Shown piece after piece: positions 1-8,241 of a DNA stretch of 64,000 nucleotides. Made by a program: the position numbers and the translations under genes. This DNA is from Pseudonocardia autotrophica (GTDB lineage: Bacteria; Actinomycetota; Actinomycetes; Mycobacteriales; Pseudonocardiaceae), in NCBI RefSeq assembly GCF_000717175.1, contig NZ_JNYD01000037.1, positions 1 to 64,000 on the forward strand. The letters run 5' to 3'. Position 1 is the first letter of the stretch. Every line of letters begins with the position of its first letter. The notes beneath the pieces were generated by a model. That model did no database searches and was not told the origin of the DNA. It saw only the letters and a list, made by a program, of their open reading frames with translations.

Positions 1-1
1 A

Positions 2-736
2 CCCGACGACACCCCACCCGCGCAGCTCAACGAACTGCGGCTCTCGCGCTTCCGCACCCGCCCCGGCGGCAAGCTCGCCGGCCGCTACGACGACGCCGCA
101 CTGTTCGACGCCATCGCCGCCGCCGTGGATGCCGGCGCCTCCCCGCGCGACGCCGACGACCAACGCAGTGCCGCCGAGCGGCAGGCCGAGGCGCTGGCCG
201 AGGTGTGCGCGCAGGTGCTGTCTCGCGGGCGGCTGTCCGAGGCCGGGGGCCGGCGCCCGCAGTTGACCGTCACGGTGCGGCTGGAGGATCTGGAGCGCCG
301 CGCGGCAAACGCATCGCTGGAGTTCGGCGGCCAGCTCACCCCGCAGACCCTGCGCCAGTTGGCGTGTGACGCGGCGGTCATCCCGGTCGTGCTCGACGGC
401 ACCGGGGTTCCGCTCGACGTCGGGCGGATCTCCCGCACCGTCCCGGACGGGCTGCGCCGCGCGGTCACCGTCCGCGACCGCGGCTGCGCCTTCCCCGGCT
501 GCGACCGCCCACCGTCCTGGTGCGACATCCACCACGTGCGCGAGTGGCAGCACGGCGGCCCCACCGCCCTGCACAACCTCGTCATGCTCTGCTCGGTCCA
601 CCACCGGCTGATCCACCACTCCCACTGGGAGGTCCGGATGGTCGACGGGCTGCCCGAGTTCCTCCCCCCGAGCTGGATCGACCGCAGCCGCACACCCCGC
701 CGACGACCACCACCGGTACTGACGCCGTTGGGATGA
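2..736 (+). CDS. HNH endonuclease, DUF222/13E12-repeat type, 5' end outside window
   Basis: The frame is open from the first full codon of the window, so only the last 244 residues are seen. The C-terminal third has the HNH layout: CAFPGC, then CDIHHVREWQHGG with the paired histidines, then LHNLVMLCSVHHRLIH. Actinobacterial proteins of this type couple a DUF222 region to an HNH nuclease domain and occur in many copies per genome; their biological role is poorly defined. The gene ends convergently to the broken hydrolase that follows. The HNH call is firm; the N-terminal family is inferred from the usual architecture. Confidence 0.85.
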   Translation, partial: PDDTPPAQLNELRLSRFRTRPGGKLAGRYDDAALFDAIAAAVDAGASPRDADDQRSAAERQAEALAEVCAQVLSRGRLSEAGGRRPQLTVTVRLEDLERRAANASLEFGGQLTPQTLRQLACDAAVIPVVLDGTGVPLDVGRISRTVPDGLRRAVTVRDRGCAFPGCDRPPSWCDIHHVREWQHGGPTALHNLVMLCSVHHRLIHHSHWEVRMVDGLPEFLPPSWIDRSRTPRRRPPPVLTPLG

Positions 737-818
737 ACGAGCATGCGAGCCCTCAGTGGGGGCCTACCTGTGCTGCCCGAAATCCTTACTCGTGCGTCGA
801 CGACAGTTCCCGAGCCGC

Positions 819-1453
819 TTACGGCCAAGAATTCCCGGTGAACCGGAGAACCTCGGCCGCGAAGAGGTCGGTCCCGGTGTCGATGGCCACGTGCCCCTGC
901 CCGGGCATGACGACGATTCGAGAGTCCGGCACCGTCTCGTCCACGGCCTCTTCGGCCATTCGAAAGCCGGGCGAGCTCTCGCTTCCGTTCAGCAGCAGCG
1001 TCGGTACCGCGAGATCGCGGAACCGCTCCGGATCGAACCGGTACGCTTTGACCGCGCGCAATTCCCGCGGAATCGTGTGCGCCGCCGCCACACGTGCCTG
1101 CCATGCCGGTAGGGATCGCATGTACGCCACCACCTCCGGCGGCACTCCTGCGACCTGACGCGCCATGGTCGCCGCGATTTCGTCCGGTTTCGCCAGCTCC
1201 CGAGCGAGTCCACCACCGCGCCCACGTCCTCGAACTCCCGCTCTATCGCAAAGTTCTCCGAGTCGCCGCTGCCGCCGCGACCGCGACGGTCGATGGCGTG
1301 GACCGTGTGGCGCTGCTCGAATGTCGGCAGGACGGGAGCCCACCGGCTGTGGTCGGCGGATGTCCCGTGCACCAGCACGAGCGGCGGTCCGTCGCCACTA
1401 CGCCAGTAGGCGATTGGTGTGCCGTCCTTGGAAGTGACCTTTTCCTGGGTCAT
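819..1453 (-). pseudogene. Alpha/beta hydrolase, broken by internal deletion and frameshift
   Basis: The N-terminal 87 residues read from an ATG at 1453 behind a GGAG site and include the oxyanion-loop motif VLVHGTSADHS and DRRGRGGSGDS. Near 1190-1200 the frame changes. The second frame carries the helical lid (PPEVVAYMRSLPAWQ), the late strand with TLLLNG and the catalytic-His region (GQGHVAID), and runs to the stop at 819. The nucleophile elbow (GxSxG) and roughly 50 residues between the two parts are absent, so the defect is a deletion plus a frame change and not a single sequencing slip. The product cannot be an active serine hydrolase. Confidence 0.8.
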
Positions 1454-1658
1454 GAGGTCTCTCCGGAGCATGTTCCGCGGTGGATGATCTCGCTGATGAC
1501 GAGAGCCCTACCAAGGGAAGTCTCGTCGAGAACGAAGCCCGCCACGACCGCCGTTGGGAACCCGGGTGCGGACGACATCGGCGACCAGCCGGGTCCAGAG
1601 CCGACGTCGGCGCCGCTCGAGGCGCCGGCCACCGCACCACACCACCCCCGGACACGGC

Positions 1659-1692
1659 GAAGGGGCGCGACCACAGTGGATCGCGCCCCTTC
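1659..1692. terminator. 12-bp perfect hairpin, likely terminator of the 1796-3075 unit
   Basis: The arms GAAGGGGCGCGA and TCGCGCCCCTTC pair without mismatch around a 10-base loop. There is no long T-run, which is common for actinobacterial terminators. It lies about 100 bases beyond the stop of the small minus-strand gene at 1796. Confidence 0.6.
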
Positions 1693-1700
1693 CGCGGACC

Positions 1701-1801
1701 GGTCAGCGCCGATGCTCGCTCCGCAAGCTCCGGTCAGCGCCGATGCTCGCTCCGCAAGCTCCGCTCAGCGCCCATGCTCGCTCCGCAAGCTCCGCTCAGC
1801 G
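1701..1801. repeat. Three 31-bp tandem repeats plus partial fourth
   Basis: Units begin at 1701, 1732 and 1763, each GGTCAGCGCC(G/C)ATGCTCGCT followed by CCGCAAGCTCC, with an 8-base start of a fourth unit at 1794 that runs into the 3' end of the gene at 1796-1963. The first two copies are identical and the third differs by a few bases. The array fills the space between hairpin and gene. Confidence 0.85.
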
Positions 1802-1963
1802 GTCGGCGTCGACCTGACGCCGCTCGTGCTCGGTGCGGGCCTCGAGCTCGTCGTCGTCGACCGGGTGCGGCGTCTTGGCGTGCTCGCGGTGGTCCGGGTG
1901 GACCTGCTCCTCGGGGACCATGACGTCGCGCACCTCGGGCTCGTTCTCTCGGGGAGTGCTCAT
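1796..1963 (-). CDS. Small acidic hypothetical protein, 55 aa, coupled to a GT9 gene
   Basis: The ATG overlaps the TGA of the upstream glycosyltransferase by the ATGA pattern, which argues for translational coupling and a real gene. The product is hydrophilic and rich in Glu, Asp, His and Arg (for example EVRDVMVPEEQVHPDHREH), with no signal peptide or membrane segment. I do not recognise a family. Its placement directly behind a GT9 gene is mirrored by the 74-residue protein at 12676-12900 behind another GT9 gene, although the two sequences are not clearly related. Confidence 0.6.
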   Translation of the reverse strand: MSTPRENEPEVRDVMVPEEQVHPDHREHAKTPHPVDDDELEARTEHERRQVDADR

Positions 1964-3075
1964 GCGACAGGGATTCCCACTGCGCTGATTTCCACACCGG
2001 ACGAGGTGCCGGCGAGGTCGAGGGCGGCGGTCACGACCTCGGCCGGCGGCACGTCGAGGCACTCCAGCGCGAAGGGGCAGCGGAACTGGCGGCACGGGCT
2101 GCACGAGACCGGGCGGCCGAGGACGGCGGCGGGCACCGACCGCGGCCGGTACTGGTCGACGTCCTCGGTGCCGGCGAACAGCACGGTCACCGGCGTGCCG
2201 ACGGCGTCGGCGAGGTGCATGCCGCCACTGTTGTTGGTCACGGCGACGGCGGCTCCGTCGAGCAGGCCGGCCAGGCCCGGCACGTCGAGCGTCCCGGCCA
2301 GCGGGAACACCCCGGGCAAGCCGTCGGCGATCGAGCGGACCAGGTCCTCCTCCGCCGCCGGCCCGGAGACGACGACCGGGAGCCGGCTCCCCAATCCGGC
2401 CGCGACCTCGCGGAACCCCAGGTACCGGCGGGACGGGCAGGAGGCGCCGGGCAGCAGCACCGCGTACGGGCCCGGCGGCAGCCCGAGCCCGGCGAGCGCT
2501 TCCCGGGCCTGGCTGCGGCCCGCCGCGGGGACCGCGGCGTGCAGGGTGCGGGCCGCCGCGGGGATCCCGAGCCGCCCGAGCAGGTGGAGGGCCCGGTCGA
2601 CCTGGTGGAGGCCGTCGTCGGGCGCGGGCACCCAGTGCGTGAGGGCGGTGCCGCCGAACTCCTTCGACAGCCCGGCCCGGATCGGGATGCCCGCCCGCCG
2701 GCAGACCTCCGCGGCGGGCCACGGGGACTGCGAGAACGAGGTCAGCAGCACCGCGGCGTCGTAGGCGCGGTCCGCGAGCTCGGCGACCAGGTCGGCGTCC
2801 GGGTCCCGGTCCTCGCCGGTCGGGCCGTCGATCTGCTGCCAGGACACCCGCGCGACCACGGCGTCGTCGATCTCGGGCAGCAGGGTGGCGGCGGCCCCGC
2901 CGCCGGGCGAGGCGAGCAGGTCGATCCGGGCGTGCGGGGCCGCGGCCCGGAGGGCGGCGAGGGCGGGGCCGGTGAGCAGGACGTCGCCCAGGTTGTCCGG
3001 CCGCACGACCAGGATCCGGCGCAGCGCCGGCCAGTTCACGGGGGCGCCCGCCAGGGCCGCCGGATGTTCGAACAC
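1960..3075 (-). CDS. Glycosyltransferase family 9 (heptosyltransferase-like)
   Basis: About 371 residues. The N-terminal Rossmann start ILVVRPDNLGDVLLTGPAL, the middle PYAVLLPGASCPSRRY and the late donor-site motif NNSGGMHLADAVGTP are hallmarks of the ADP-heptose:LPS heptosyltransferase family. A Cys cluster near the C-terminus (CSPCRQFRCPFALEC) is typical of actinobacterial members. It should move a sugar, perhaps heptose, from a nucleotide donor at the inner face of the membrane. The GTG at 3075 is used as start, but GTG 3039 (VNWPALRR) is equally possible because neither has a strong ribosome site. It is divergent from the GT4 gene at 3184 and ends overlapping the 55-residue protein. Confidence 0.88.
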   Translation of the reverse strand: MFEHPAALAGAPVNWPALRRILVVRPDNLGDVLLTGPALAALRAAAPHARIDLLASPGGGAAATLLPEIDDAVVARVSWQQIDGPTGEDRDPDADLVAELADRAYDAAVLLTSFSQSPWPAAEVCRRAGIPIRAGLSKEFGGTALTHWVPAPDDGLHQVDRALHLLGRLGIPAAARTLHAAVPAAGRSQAREALAGLGLPPGPYAVLLPGASCPSRRYLGFREVAAGLGSRLPVVVSGPAAEEDLVRSIADGLPGVFPLAGTLDVPGLAGLLDGAAVAVTNNSGGMHLADAVGTPVTVLFAGTEDVDQYRPRSVPAAVLGRPVSCSPCRQFRCPFALECLDVPPAEVVTAALDLAGTSSGVEISAVGIPVA

Positions 3076-3183
3076 GATCGGTCTGTTCCCGTCCTGCTTC
3101 CCGTCAACCCCGCACAGTGGACCACCGCTCGTCCGGGCGCGTTTCCCGGGCGGCTCCTCGGGAACCGTCCACAGGTGATCGTG

Positions 3184-4299
3184 ATGGTGCAGGGCGGAGC
3201 CGACCCCGCCCGCGACGGCGTGGCCGACTACACCGCCCACCTGGCCGAGACGCTGCGGGAGTCCGGCGAGCACGTCGAGCCCGTGAGCGTGGCCGGATCG
3301 CCGGCGAGTGTCGCCCGCGCGGCGCGGCGGATCCGCGCGCTCGGGCCGGATGTGGTGCACGTGCAGTTCGCCCCCTCGGCCTTCGGCTTCTCCCCCTGGC
3401 CGGGTCTGCTGCCCGACCTGGTCCGGGCCCCCGTCGTGACGACGGTGCACGAGTACGGCTGGTGGGCCTCCCCGTCCTGGGTGCCCCGCCAGGTGTGGCG
3501 CGCGGTGGAGCGCCGCGGCATCGACCGCGAGACCTGGCGGCTCGTCCCCCGCAGCGCCGCCGTGCTCACCACGAACGCGGGCCACGAGCGGACCCTGCGC
3601 GAGCGCATGCGCGTCGAGCCGGTGCTCGTGCCGCTGGCGCCGAACGTGCCGGACCTCGGACCGGCGCCCCGCACCGACACGCGCCGCCGGCTCGGGGTGC
3701 CGGACGACGCCGAGGTCGTCGCCTTCTTCGGGTTCGTCCACCCCGTGAAGGGCATCCGGTACCTGGCCGAGGCGCTCGCGCGGCTGCGCGCCGAGGGCCG
3801 GGACCGGCTGCACCTGCTCGTCGTCGGCGGGTTCACCTCGCTGGCCCTGCCCGAGGACGAGGCGCAGGCCTTCCGGTCCGAGCTGCTCGGCCAGATCGAG
3901 GCGGCGGGCGTCGCGGAGCACGTCACGGTGACCGGGCACCTGCCCGAGAAGGAGGTCTCGGCCGCGCTGCACGCCGCCGACCTCGCCGCGTTCCCGCTCA
4001 CCGCCGGCGCCACGACCAAGAGCGGCGCGCTGCTGTCCGCCTTCGCGCACGGCCTGCCGACGGTCGTCACCCGCGCCGACCCGCCCGATCCCGAGCTGGT
4101 CGACGGGGAGACCGTGGTGGTCGCCCCGACCGTCCGCGACGGTGCCGCCCTCGCCGACGCCCTCCGCCGGCTGCTCGACGACCCGGCCCTGCGCCTGCGC
4201 GTGGCCGCCGGCGGGGAGGCGGTCGGCGCCGCGCGGAGCTGGGAACGGATCGCGGAGCTGCACCGGAAGATCTACGCCGAGGTCTGTGCGGGTGCCTGA
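3184..4299 (+). CDS. Glycosyltransferase family 4
   Basis: About 371 residues with a two-domain GT-B layout: an N-terminal domain with DGVADYTAHLAETL and DVVHVQFAPSAFGF, and a C-terminal domain with VVAFFGFVHPVKGIRYLAEAL, then ADLAAFPLTAGATTKSGALL and the GLPTVVTRAD segment where the donor sugar is held. ATG 3184 was chosen because AGGTGATC, a match to the extended anti-Shine-Dalgarno complement, ends four bases ahead. GTG codons at 3175 and 3181 are alternatives. The stop overlaps the start of the next GT9 gene, so the two are one operon. Confidence 0.9.
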   Translation: MVQGGADPARDGVADYTAHLAETLRESGEHVEPVSVAGSPASVARAARRIRALGPDVVHVQFAPSAFGFSPWPGLLPDLVRAPVVTTVHEYGWWASPSWVPRQVWRAVERRGIDRETWRLVPRSAAVLTTNAGHERTLRERMRVEPVLVPLAPNVPDLGPAPRTDTRRRLGVPDDAEVVAFFGFVHPVKGIRYLAEALARLRAEGRDRLHLLVVGGFTSLALPEDEAQAFRSELLGQIEAAGVAEHVTVTGHLPEKEVSAALHAADLAAFPLTAGATTKSGALLSAFAHGLPTVVTRADPPDPELVDGETVVVAPTVRDGAALADALRRLLDDPALRLRVAAGGEAVGAARSWERIAELHRKIYAEVCAGA

Positions 4300-5251
4300 C
4301 GACATCCTGGTCATCGACCTGCTCGGCGGGCTGGGCGACCTCGTCATGGCGCTGCCCGTGGTGCACGGGCTGGCCGAGCGGTTCCCCCGGGCCGCGCTGC
4401 GCGTGCTGACCCACGATCCCGGCGCCACCCTGCTCGACTCCGACCCCGCGGTGGCCGAGGTGCTGCGTGCGGAGAAGGGGCGGGAGCGGGAGGCGGTCGA
4501 GGCGGCGCTGGAGAACACGGACCTCGTCGTCAGCACCACCCGGCTGCACGGGATCCCGGACCTGGTCGAGGAGCGCGGGATCCCGGGCGTCACGAACCTG
4601 TGGCGCTCCCCGCCGCCCGACGAGCCGGTCTCCCGCCGCTACGTGCGGATCCTCGTCGAGGAGGGGCTGGTCGGGCCGGAGTACCGGCCGCCGCGGATCC
4701 ACCTGACCGACGCCGAGGTCCACGCGGCCGACGGCGACCTGCCGACAGGCGTGCCCGTCGTGCTCGTACCGGGCGCGGGGATGGCGGTGAAGCTGTGGCC
4801 CCACTGGGCCGCGCTCGTCGACCTGCTGGACGGCCTCCCGGTGGTGGCCGCCGGTCCCGGCAGCCCCGTGCCGGAGCTCCCGCCGACGGACCTGCGGGGC
4901 CTCGCCGCCCGGTTCGCCGCCGTCGCGCGACGCGGCGGGGTCGTGGTGGGCGGGGACACCGGCCCGGCGCGCGTCGCGGCGGCGGTCGGCGCGCGGACCG
5001 TCGGCCTGTTCGGCCCCACCCTCGCCGCCCGCTACGGGCTCGACGACCCGGCCACGAACCTGCAGGGCCTGCCGGAGTGCCCGCACCGACGGCCTACGGC
5101 GATCACCGAGCAGGTGTGCTGGTGGGAGGCCCGATGCCCGCTCACCGCCACCGGGGGGCCGGCCTGCATGGCAGACATCTCCCCGGCGGCGGTCGCGGCG
5201 GCGGTGCGTGCGGCGCTGCTGGTCCCCCGATCCCCGGTGTTCAGCCCCTGA
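4292..5251 (+). CDS. Glycosyltransferase family 9 (heptosyltransferase-like)
   Basis: About 319 residues. It shows the GT9 start ILVIDLLGGLGDLVMALPVV, the middle PVVLVPGAGMAVKLWPHWAAL and the donor motif VVGGDTGPARVAAAVGARTVGLFGPT. A C-terminal Cys set (ECPHRRPT, CWWEARCP, CMADI) recalls the four-cysteine tail of related proteins. GTG 4292 is preferred because GAGG lies nine bases upstream; GTG 4286 is too close. The gene overlaps the preceding GT4 gene by eight bases and ends convergent with the GT2 gene by 11 bases. Confidence 0.88.
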   Translation: MPDDILVIDLLGGLGDLVMALPVVHGLAERFPRAALRVLTHDPGATLLDSDPAVAEVLRAEKGREREAVEAALENTDLVVSTTRLHGIPDLVEERGIPGVTNLWRSPPPDEPVSRRYVRILVEEGLVGPEYRPPRIHLTDAEVHAADGDLPTGVPVVLVPGAGMAVKLWPHWAALVDLLDGLPVVAAGPGSPVPELPPTDLRGLAARFAAVARRGGVVVGGDTGPARVAAAVGARTVGLFGPTLAARYGLDDPATNLQGLPECPHRRPTAITEQVCWWEARCPLTATGGPACMADISPAAVAAAVRAALLVPRSPVFSP

Positions 5252-6101
5252 GCACGCCGTCGGCGGTCACCGGACGGTCCGGGATCGTGGTGTCCGACTC
5301 CAGGTGCACGGCACCGGACGGCAGGATCCCGGCCCCGCCGAACTTCGCCATGACCCGCTGCTCGGCCACGACGTCCTCGCCCACGGCCTCCTCCGGCACG
5401 TCCCGCCAGAAGTCGAAGCCGCCGACCGCCACGAGCGCCTCGCGGTCGTAGAGCACGCAGCCCGCCACCCAGGCGATCTTGTAGGCGAGCCACCGCTCGC
5501 CCGGCCGCAGGTGCCGGCGGGCCAGGTGGACCGGGGTGGCGGCGTTGTGCAGGCGCCAGCGCTCCCACTCCGGGGTGTCCGGGTACAGCGTCTCCGGGAC
5601 CGGCGCGCCCTCCCAGCGCTCGAACGGTTCCTGCTCGGCGCGCCGCTCGTCGTCGAGGTGCGACAGGCCCTGCATGGCCGCGCCGACCATGCCGCAGCCC
5701 AGCTCGACGATCGCCTCGTGCAGCAGCGCGATCGTGCCGGGCGCGAGCCAGACGTCGTCGTCGAGGAAGAGCACGTACCGCGCGGTCGAGGCGTCGAGGA
5801 GCGCGGCGCGGTGCTCGACGACGCCGCGGCGGGGCAGGTGCCGCCGGGTGCGGACCCGGTGGCCCCGCAGCTCGAGGACCCGGATCATCGCCTGCGCAGG
5901 GTCGGTCTCGTAGGAGGCGGCGGCGTCGGACTGATCCGAGACCACGACGTCGAAGGGGTGATCCTGGGCGGCGAGGCCGGCCAGCGTGGTGGCCAGCTCC
6001 ACCGGACGGTTGCGGGTGGGCACCAGCACCTCGACGGCCGCCGCCCCGGTCCTCTCCCCCGGCTCGGCCTCGATCCGGCCAGGATTCGTCGCGCCGGTCA
6101 C
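5241..6101 (-). CDS. Glycosyltransferase family 2
   Basis: About 286 residues with a GT-A fold signature: VEVLVPTRNRPVELATTLAGL at the N-terminus, VVVSDQSD, and the metal and nucleotide motif LFLDDDVWLAPG near residue 115. Later segments (YKIAWVAGCVLYDREALVAVGGFD) fit the acceptor side. No membrane span is evident. The GTG start overlaps the TGA of the zinc dehydrogenase upstream (GTGA), so both are read from one transcript. The product is probably a further transferase of the surface glycan made by this region; the sugar is unknown. Confidence 0.88.
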   Translation of the reverse strand: MTGATNPGRIEAEPGERTGAAAVEVLVPTRNRPVELATTLAGLAAQDHPFDVVVSDQSDAAASYETDPAQAMIRVLELRGHRVRTRRHLPRRGVVEHRAALLDASTARYVLFLDDDVWLAPGTIALLHEAIVELGCGMVGAAMQGLSHLDDERRAEQEPFERWEGAPVPETLYPDTPEWERWRLHNAATPVHLARRHLRPGERWLAYKIAWVAGCVLYDREALVAVGGFDFWRDVPEEAVGEDVVAEQRVMAKFGGAGILPSGAVHLESDTTIPDRPVTADGVLRG

Positions 6102-7288
6102 GCCGCGGGGTCCACGACGACCTTGGTCCACCCCGGTTCGTGCCGGTCGAAGGTCTCGTACGCCTCGATCGCCCCGGTCATGCCCTCCTGCTTGGTGACG
6201 GCGCGGCCCGCGTCGAGCCGGCCGGAGGCGATCAGGTCGATCATGCGCGGCATCAGCGCGCGGTGCGGGCAGTTGCCGGCCTTGACGGTGAGGTTGCGGT
6301 TCATGACCTCGCCGATCGGATACGTCGCGGCGGTCTGCGGGTAGACGCCGACGATCCCGATCGACCCGGCCTTCGCCACGGCCTGCACGGCCCACCGCGC
6401 GGCCTGCGACGGTGCGTCGCCGGCGTTCCAGGCGGTCGGACCGCCGCCGCTGACCTCCTCGAGCTCCTCGGTCCGCTGCTCGACTGCGGCGTCCTCGGAG
6501 TCGGACGGGGCGTAGGCGTCGACACCGACGGCGTCGATCACCCGGTCCACGCCGATCCCGCCGGTCAGCTCGCGGATCGCCTCGACCGGGTCCTCGGCGG
6601 TGTAGTCGACGGGCTCCACGTGCTGGCGGCGCGCCTTCTCCAGCCGGCTCGCCACGCCGTCGACCACGATCACGCGGGTGGCGCCGAGGTTGCGGGCGCT
6701 CGCGATCGACAGCTGGCCGACCGGTCCGGCGCCGAACACGGCGACCGTGTCGCCGGGCGAGACCTCGGCGAGCTGCGCGCCGTAGTACCCGGTCGGGAAG
6801 ACGTCCGAGGCGATGATCGCCTGCTCGTCGGTGACGGCGTCGGGCAGCGGGACCAGGTTGGCGTCGGCCCACGGGATCCGCGCGTACTGCGCCTGCAGCC
6901 CGTCGAACGGGCCGGTCGGCTCCGGTCCGCCGAAGAACGACGTGCCGACGAGCGGGCCGTTCGGGTTGGCGGCGTCGCACTGCGAGGTGTAGCCGGCGCG
7001 GCAGTAGGAGCAGCGCCCGCAGCAGATCGTCGACGGGATCACCACGCGGTCGCCCGGCCGGAACGCCCGCACGCCCGCGCCCACCTCCTCCACGACGCCG
7101 ACGCCCTCGTGCCCCAGCACGGTGCCCGGGCGCATCCCGGGCATCGTCCCGCGGATCATGTGCAGGTCGGTGCCGCAGATGGCGCTGACGGTCAGCCGGA
7201 CCACGGCGTCGCCGGGATCGCGCGGCGTGGGGTCGGGCACGTCGGACAGGGCGATGTCGCCGGGCCCGTTCCACACGACGGCCTTCAT
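6098..7288 (-). CDS. Zinc-dependent alcohol dehydrogenase, formaldehyde-dehydrogenase-like
   Basis: 396 residues of the medium-chain dehydrogenase family. The catalytic zinc site is visible as CGTDLH and GHEGVGVVEEVG, and the structural zinc loop as CCGRCSYCRAGYTSQC. The NAD-binding stretch is VAVFGAGPVGQLSIASARNLGA. An Ala/Glu-rich insertion (SEDAAVEQRTEELEEVSGGG) and the segment ASDVFPTGYYGA match the glutathione-independent formaldehyde dehydrogenase subgroup. ATG 7288 has AGAGGTGG at good spacing. It is the first gene of a two-gene operon with the GT2 gene; a link to glycan synthesis is not established. Confidence 0.9.
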   Translation of the reverse strand: MKAVVWNGPGDIALSDVPDPTPRDPGDAVVRLTVSAICGTDLHMIRGTMPGMRPGTVLGHEGVGVVEEVGAGVRAFRPGDRVVIPSTICCGRCSYCRAGYTSQCDAANPNGPLVGTSFFGGPEPTGPFDGLQAQYARIPWADANLVPLPDAVTDEQAIIASDVFPTGYYGAQLAEVSPGDTVAVFGAGPVGQLSIASARNLGATRVIVVDGVASRLEKARRQHVEPVDYTAEDPVEAIRELTGGIGVDRVIDAVGVDAYAPSDSEDAAVEQRTEELEEVSGGGPTAWNAGDAPSQAARWAVQAVAKAGSIGIVGVYPQTAATYPIGEVMNRNLTVKAGNCPHRALMPRMIDLIASGRLDAGRAVTKQEGMTGAIEAYETFDRHEPGWTKVVVDPAA

Positions 7289-7432
7289 GCTCGTCCACCT
7301 CTCGGTCGGGGTCGCTCGGGCCGCGGCTACCCGGTCGACGCCGACGCATGCCCTCCGGCGTGGGCCAGGCCGGGTGCATGCCCGGCGCTGGACCGGGTAA
7401 CCGCGGAGCCATGACGGTGCAGGTCGTGAGGC

Positions 7433-8179
7433 GTGTCGCGGGGGGACGGTGAGATCGTCGTGGCGGGTCCCTGCGATCCCTGGCTCGTGGCCGTCGCGGC
7501 CCGCGGGCGGTTCACCGGCGCGCCCGCCCTCCCGGTCCCGGACGTCCGGCGTTGCGTGGTCGCGACCGCCCACCTCCACGAGGAGCTCTGCGCCGCGGGC
7601 GGGCTGATGGCGACGCTGGCCGAGGCGGGCTGCGCGGTCGAGGCCCTCGCCGTGACGGACGGCGACGGCGGCCCGGAGCGACCTGGCGCCCACTCCCGCG
7701 AGCGCGCGGGGAACCGGCGCGACCGGCCGTCGATCGCCCGCGGCTACACCGCGCTGGGTCTCGACCCGCTGCGCCGCTACCGGCTCGGCCTGCCCGCCCC
7801 GCTGCCCGCGCCGGACGACGGCCTCGACGCCGGGTCGGACGTCGAGGCCGCCCTGGCCGACCTGGTCCGTACGGACGCGGAGGGCACGCTGCTCGTCGCG
7901 CCGTGGGAGCAGGACGGCCACCCGGACCACGACCTGGTGGGCACGGTGGCCGCCCGTGTCGCCCGGGAGCACCGCGTCCGGCTGCTGCGGTACATGCTCG
8001 AACCGTGGCGCGACGACGGCACACCCTCCGGGATCGCGCTCCTCCCCCGGCAGGCGGTACGGCGGTTCCGGCTTCCCGGCGGGGTGCTGCAACGCAAGGA
8101 CCGGGCCGTCGCCGACCTCGCCGCGGGGCGCGCGGACACGGGGCCCGGCTGTGCCGAGGCGGAGCTGTTCCTGGTGTGA
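7433..8179 (+). CDS. PIG-L/LmbE-family deacetylase with altered metal motif
   Basis: 248 residues. The second motif of the family, GHPDHDLVG near residue 162, is intact, and CAAGGLMATLAEAG plus LAVTDGDGG follow the usual N-terminal layout. The first motif, normally AHPDDE, reads AHLHEE here (about residues 46-51), so the catalytic-base Asp is His and the zinc-ligand Asp is Glu. Family members remove N-acetyl groups from sugars, as MshB does in mycothiol synthesis. Activity is therefore uncertain. GTG 7433 is assumed as start; GTG 7460 is possible. It stands alone between divergent and co-directional neighbours. Confidence 0.8.
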   Translation: MSRGDGEIVVAGPCDPWLVAVAARGRFTGAPALPVPDVRRCVVATAHLHEELCAAGGLMATLAEAGCAVEALAVTDGDGGPERPGAHSRERAGNRRDRPSIARGYTALGLDPLRRYRLGLPAPLPAPDDGLDAGSDVEAALADLVRTDAEGTLLVAPWEQDGHPDHDLVGTVAARVAREHRVRLLRYMLEPWRDDGTPSGIALLPRQAVRRFRLPGGVLQRKDRAVADLAAGRADTGPGCAEAELFLV

Positions 8180-8241
8180 CAGCGGCGCGGATGTGAGCCG
8201 CGCCGGGGTGTCGGCGGCGCCGTGCCGGGCACCCCTCCCCC

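Noticed and set aside
2215..3180. N-terminal extension of the GT4 protein upstream of 3184
   Set aside because: The open frame is antisense to the GT9 gene and lacks any motif; the ribosome site AGGTGATC sets the start near 3184.
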